Origin: Neisseriaceae bacterium
Lineage (GTDB): Bacteria > Pseudomonadota > Gammaproteobacteria > Burkholderiales > Neisseriaceae
Assembly (NCBI GenBank): GCA_017518785.1
Contig: JAFWUA010000071.1
Coordinates: forward strand, 1 to 5,229
DNA length: 5,229 bases
Direction: 5' to 3'
Below, one piece after another: positions 5,173 through 5,229 of the stretch. The notes under the pieces were generated by a model. The model made no database searches. It was not told the DNA's origin and saw nothing but the letters and a program-made list of their open reading frames with translations. Made by a program: the position numbers and the translations under genes. Numbering within the stretch: position 1 is the first letter of the stretch; the number at the start of each line of letters is the position of its first letter.

Positions 5173-5229
5173 GAGACTCCTGCAAAACTCGATTTTTTCT
5201 ATTACTCGTCATTTTGAGCGTAGCGAAGA
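5173..5229. repeat. Probable dispersed repeat sequence at the window end
   Basis: The stretch GAGACTCCTGCAAAACTCG (5173-5191) resembles the GAGACCTTTGCAAAA-type sequences I remember as repeats and insertion-sequence ends in Neisseria. The last 24 bases (5206-5229) include CATTTTGAGCGTAGCGAAGA, which resembles a short sequence scattered in many bacterial genomes. No coding frame is visible here, and both readings rest on memory of similar strings. A repeat would also explain why the contig stops here. Confidence 0.35.

Overview
The window looks like a chromosomal segment of an AT-rich betaproteobacterium of the family Neisseriaceae. From memory, the predicted proteins resemble Neisseria Prs, IspE, LolB and FolE2 closely. 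The order lolB–ispE–tRNA-Gln–prs is the arrangement I associate with Neisseria. A short sequence, TCTGCCGGAA, recurs seven times and resembles the DNA uptake sequences of this family, but it is not a dialect I recognise.

Layout, left to right. Positions 1 to about 80 are GC-rich (about 65% in the first 60 bases) and encode, on the minus strand, a fragment with codon use unlike the rest. This is probably foreign sequence or a chimeric contig end. The minus-strand block follows: prs (126-1112), its upstream region (1113-1365), a strong terminator (1366-1399), tRNA-Gln(UUG) (1411-1486), ispE (1505-2359) and lolB (2356-2964). lolB and ispE overlap by 4 bases and are probably translationally coupled, and the tRNA lies 18 bases after ispE, so the three are likely co-transcribed. 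A divergent intergenic region (2965-3095) carries an inverted pair of the short repeat. A nitronate monooxygenase-like gene (3096-4145, plus) faces folE2 (4228-5001, minus), and a bidirectional terminator built from another pair of the repeat separates them. Positions 5002-5229 hold the folE2 upstream region and end in what look like dispersed repeats.

The genes are mostly housekeeping: PRPP synthesis (prs), the MEP isoprenoid pathway (ispE), lipoprotein insertion in the outer membrane (lolB), glutamine decoding, flavin-dependent nitronate oxidation, and the first step of folate synthesis (folE2). They do not form one pathway. I see no new multi-gene system. The points most worth following are the possible DNA-uptake-sequence dialect and the compositional break at the left end.
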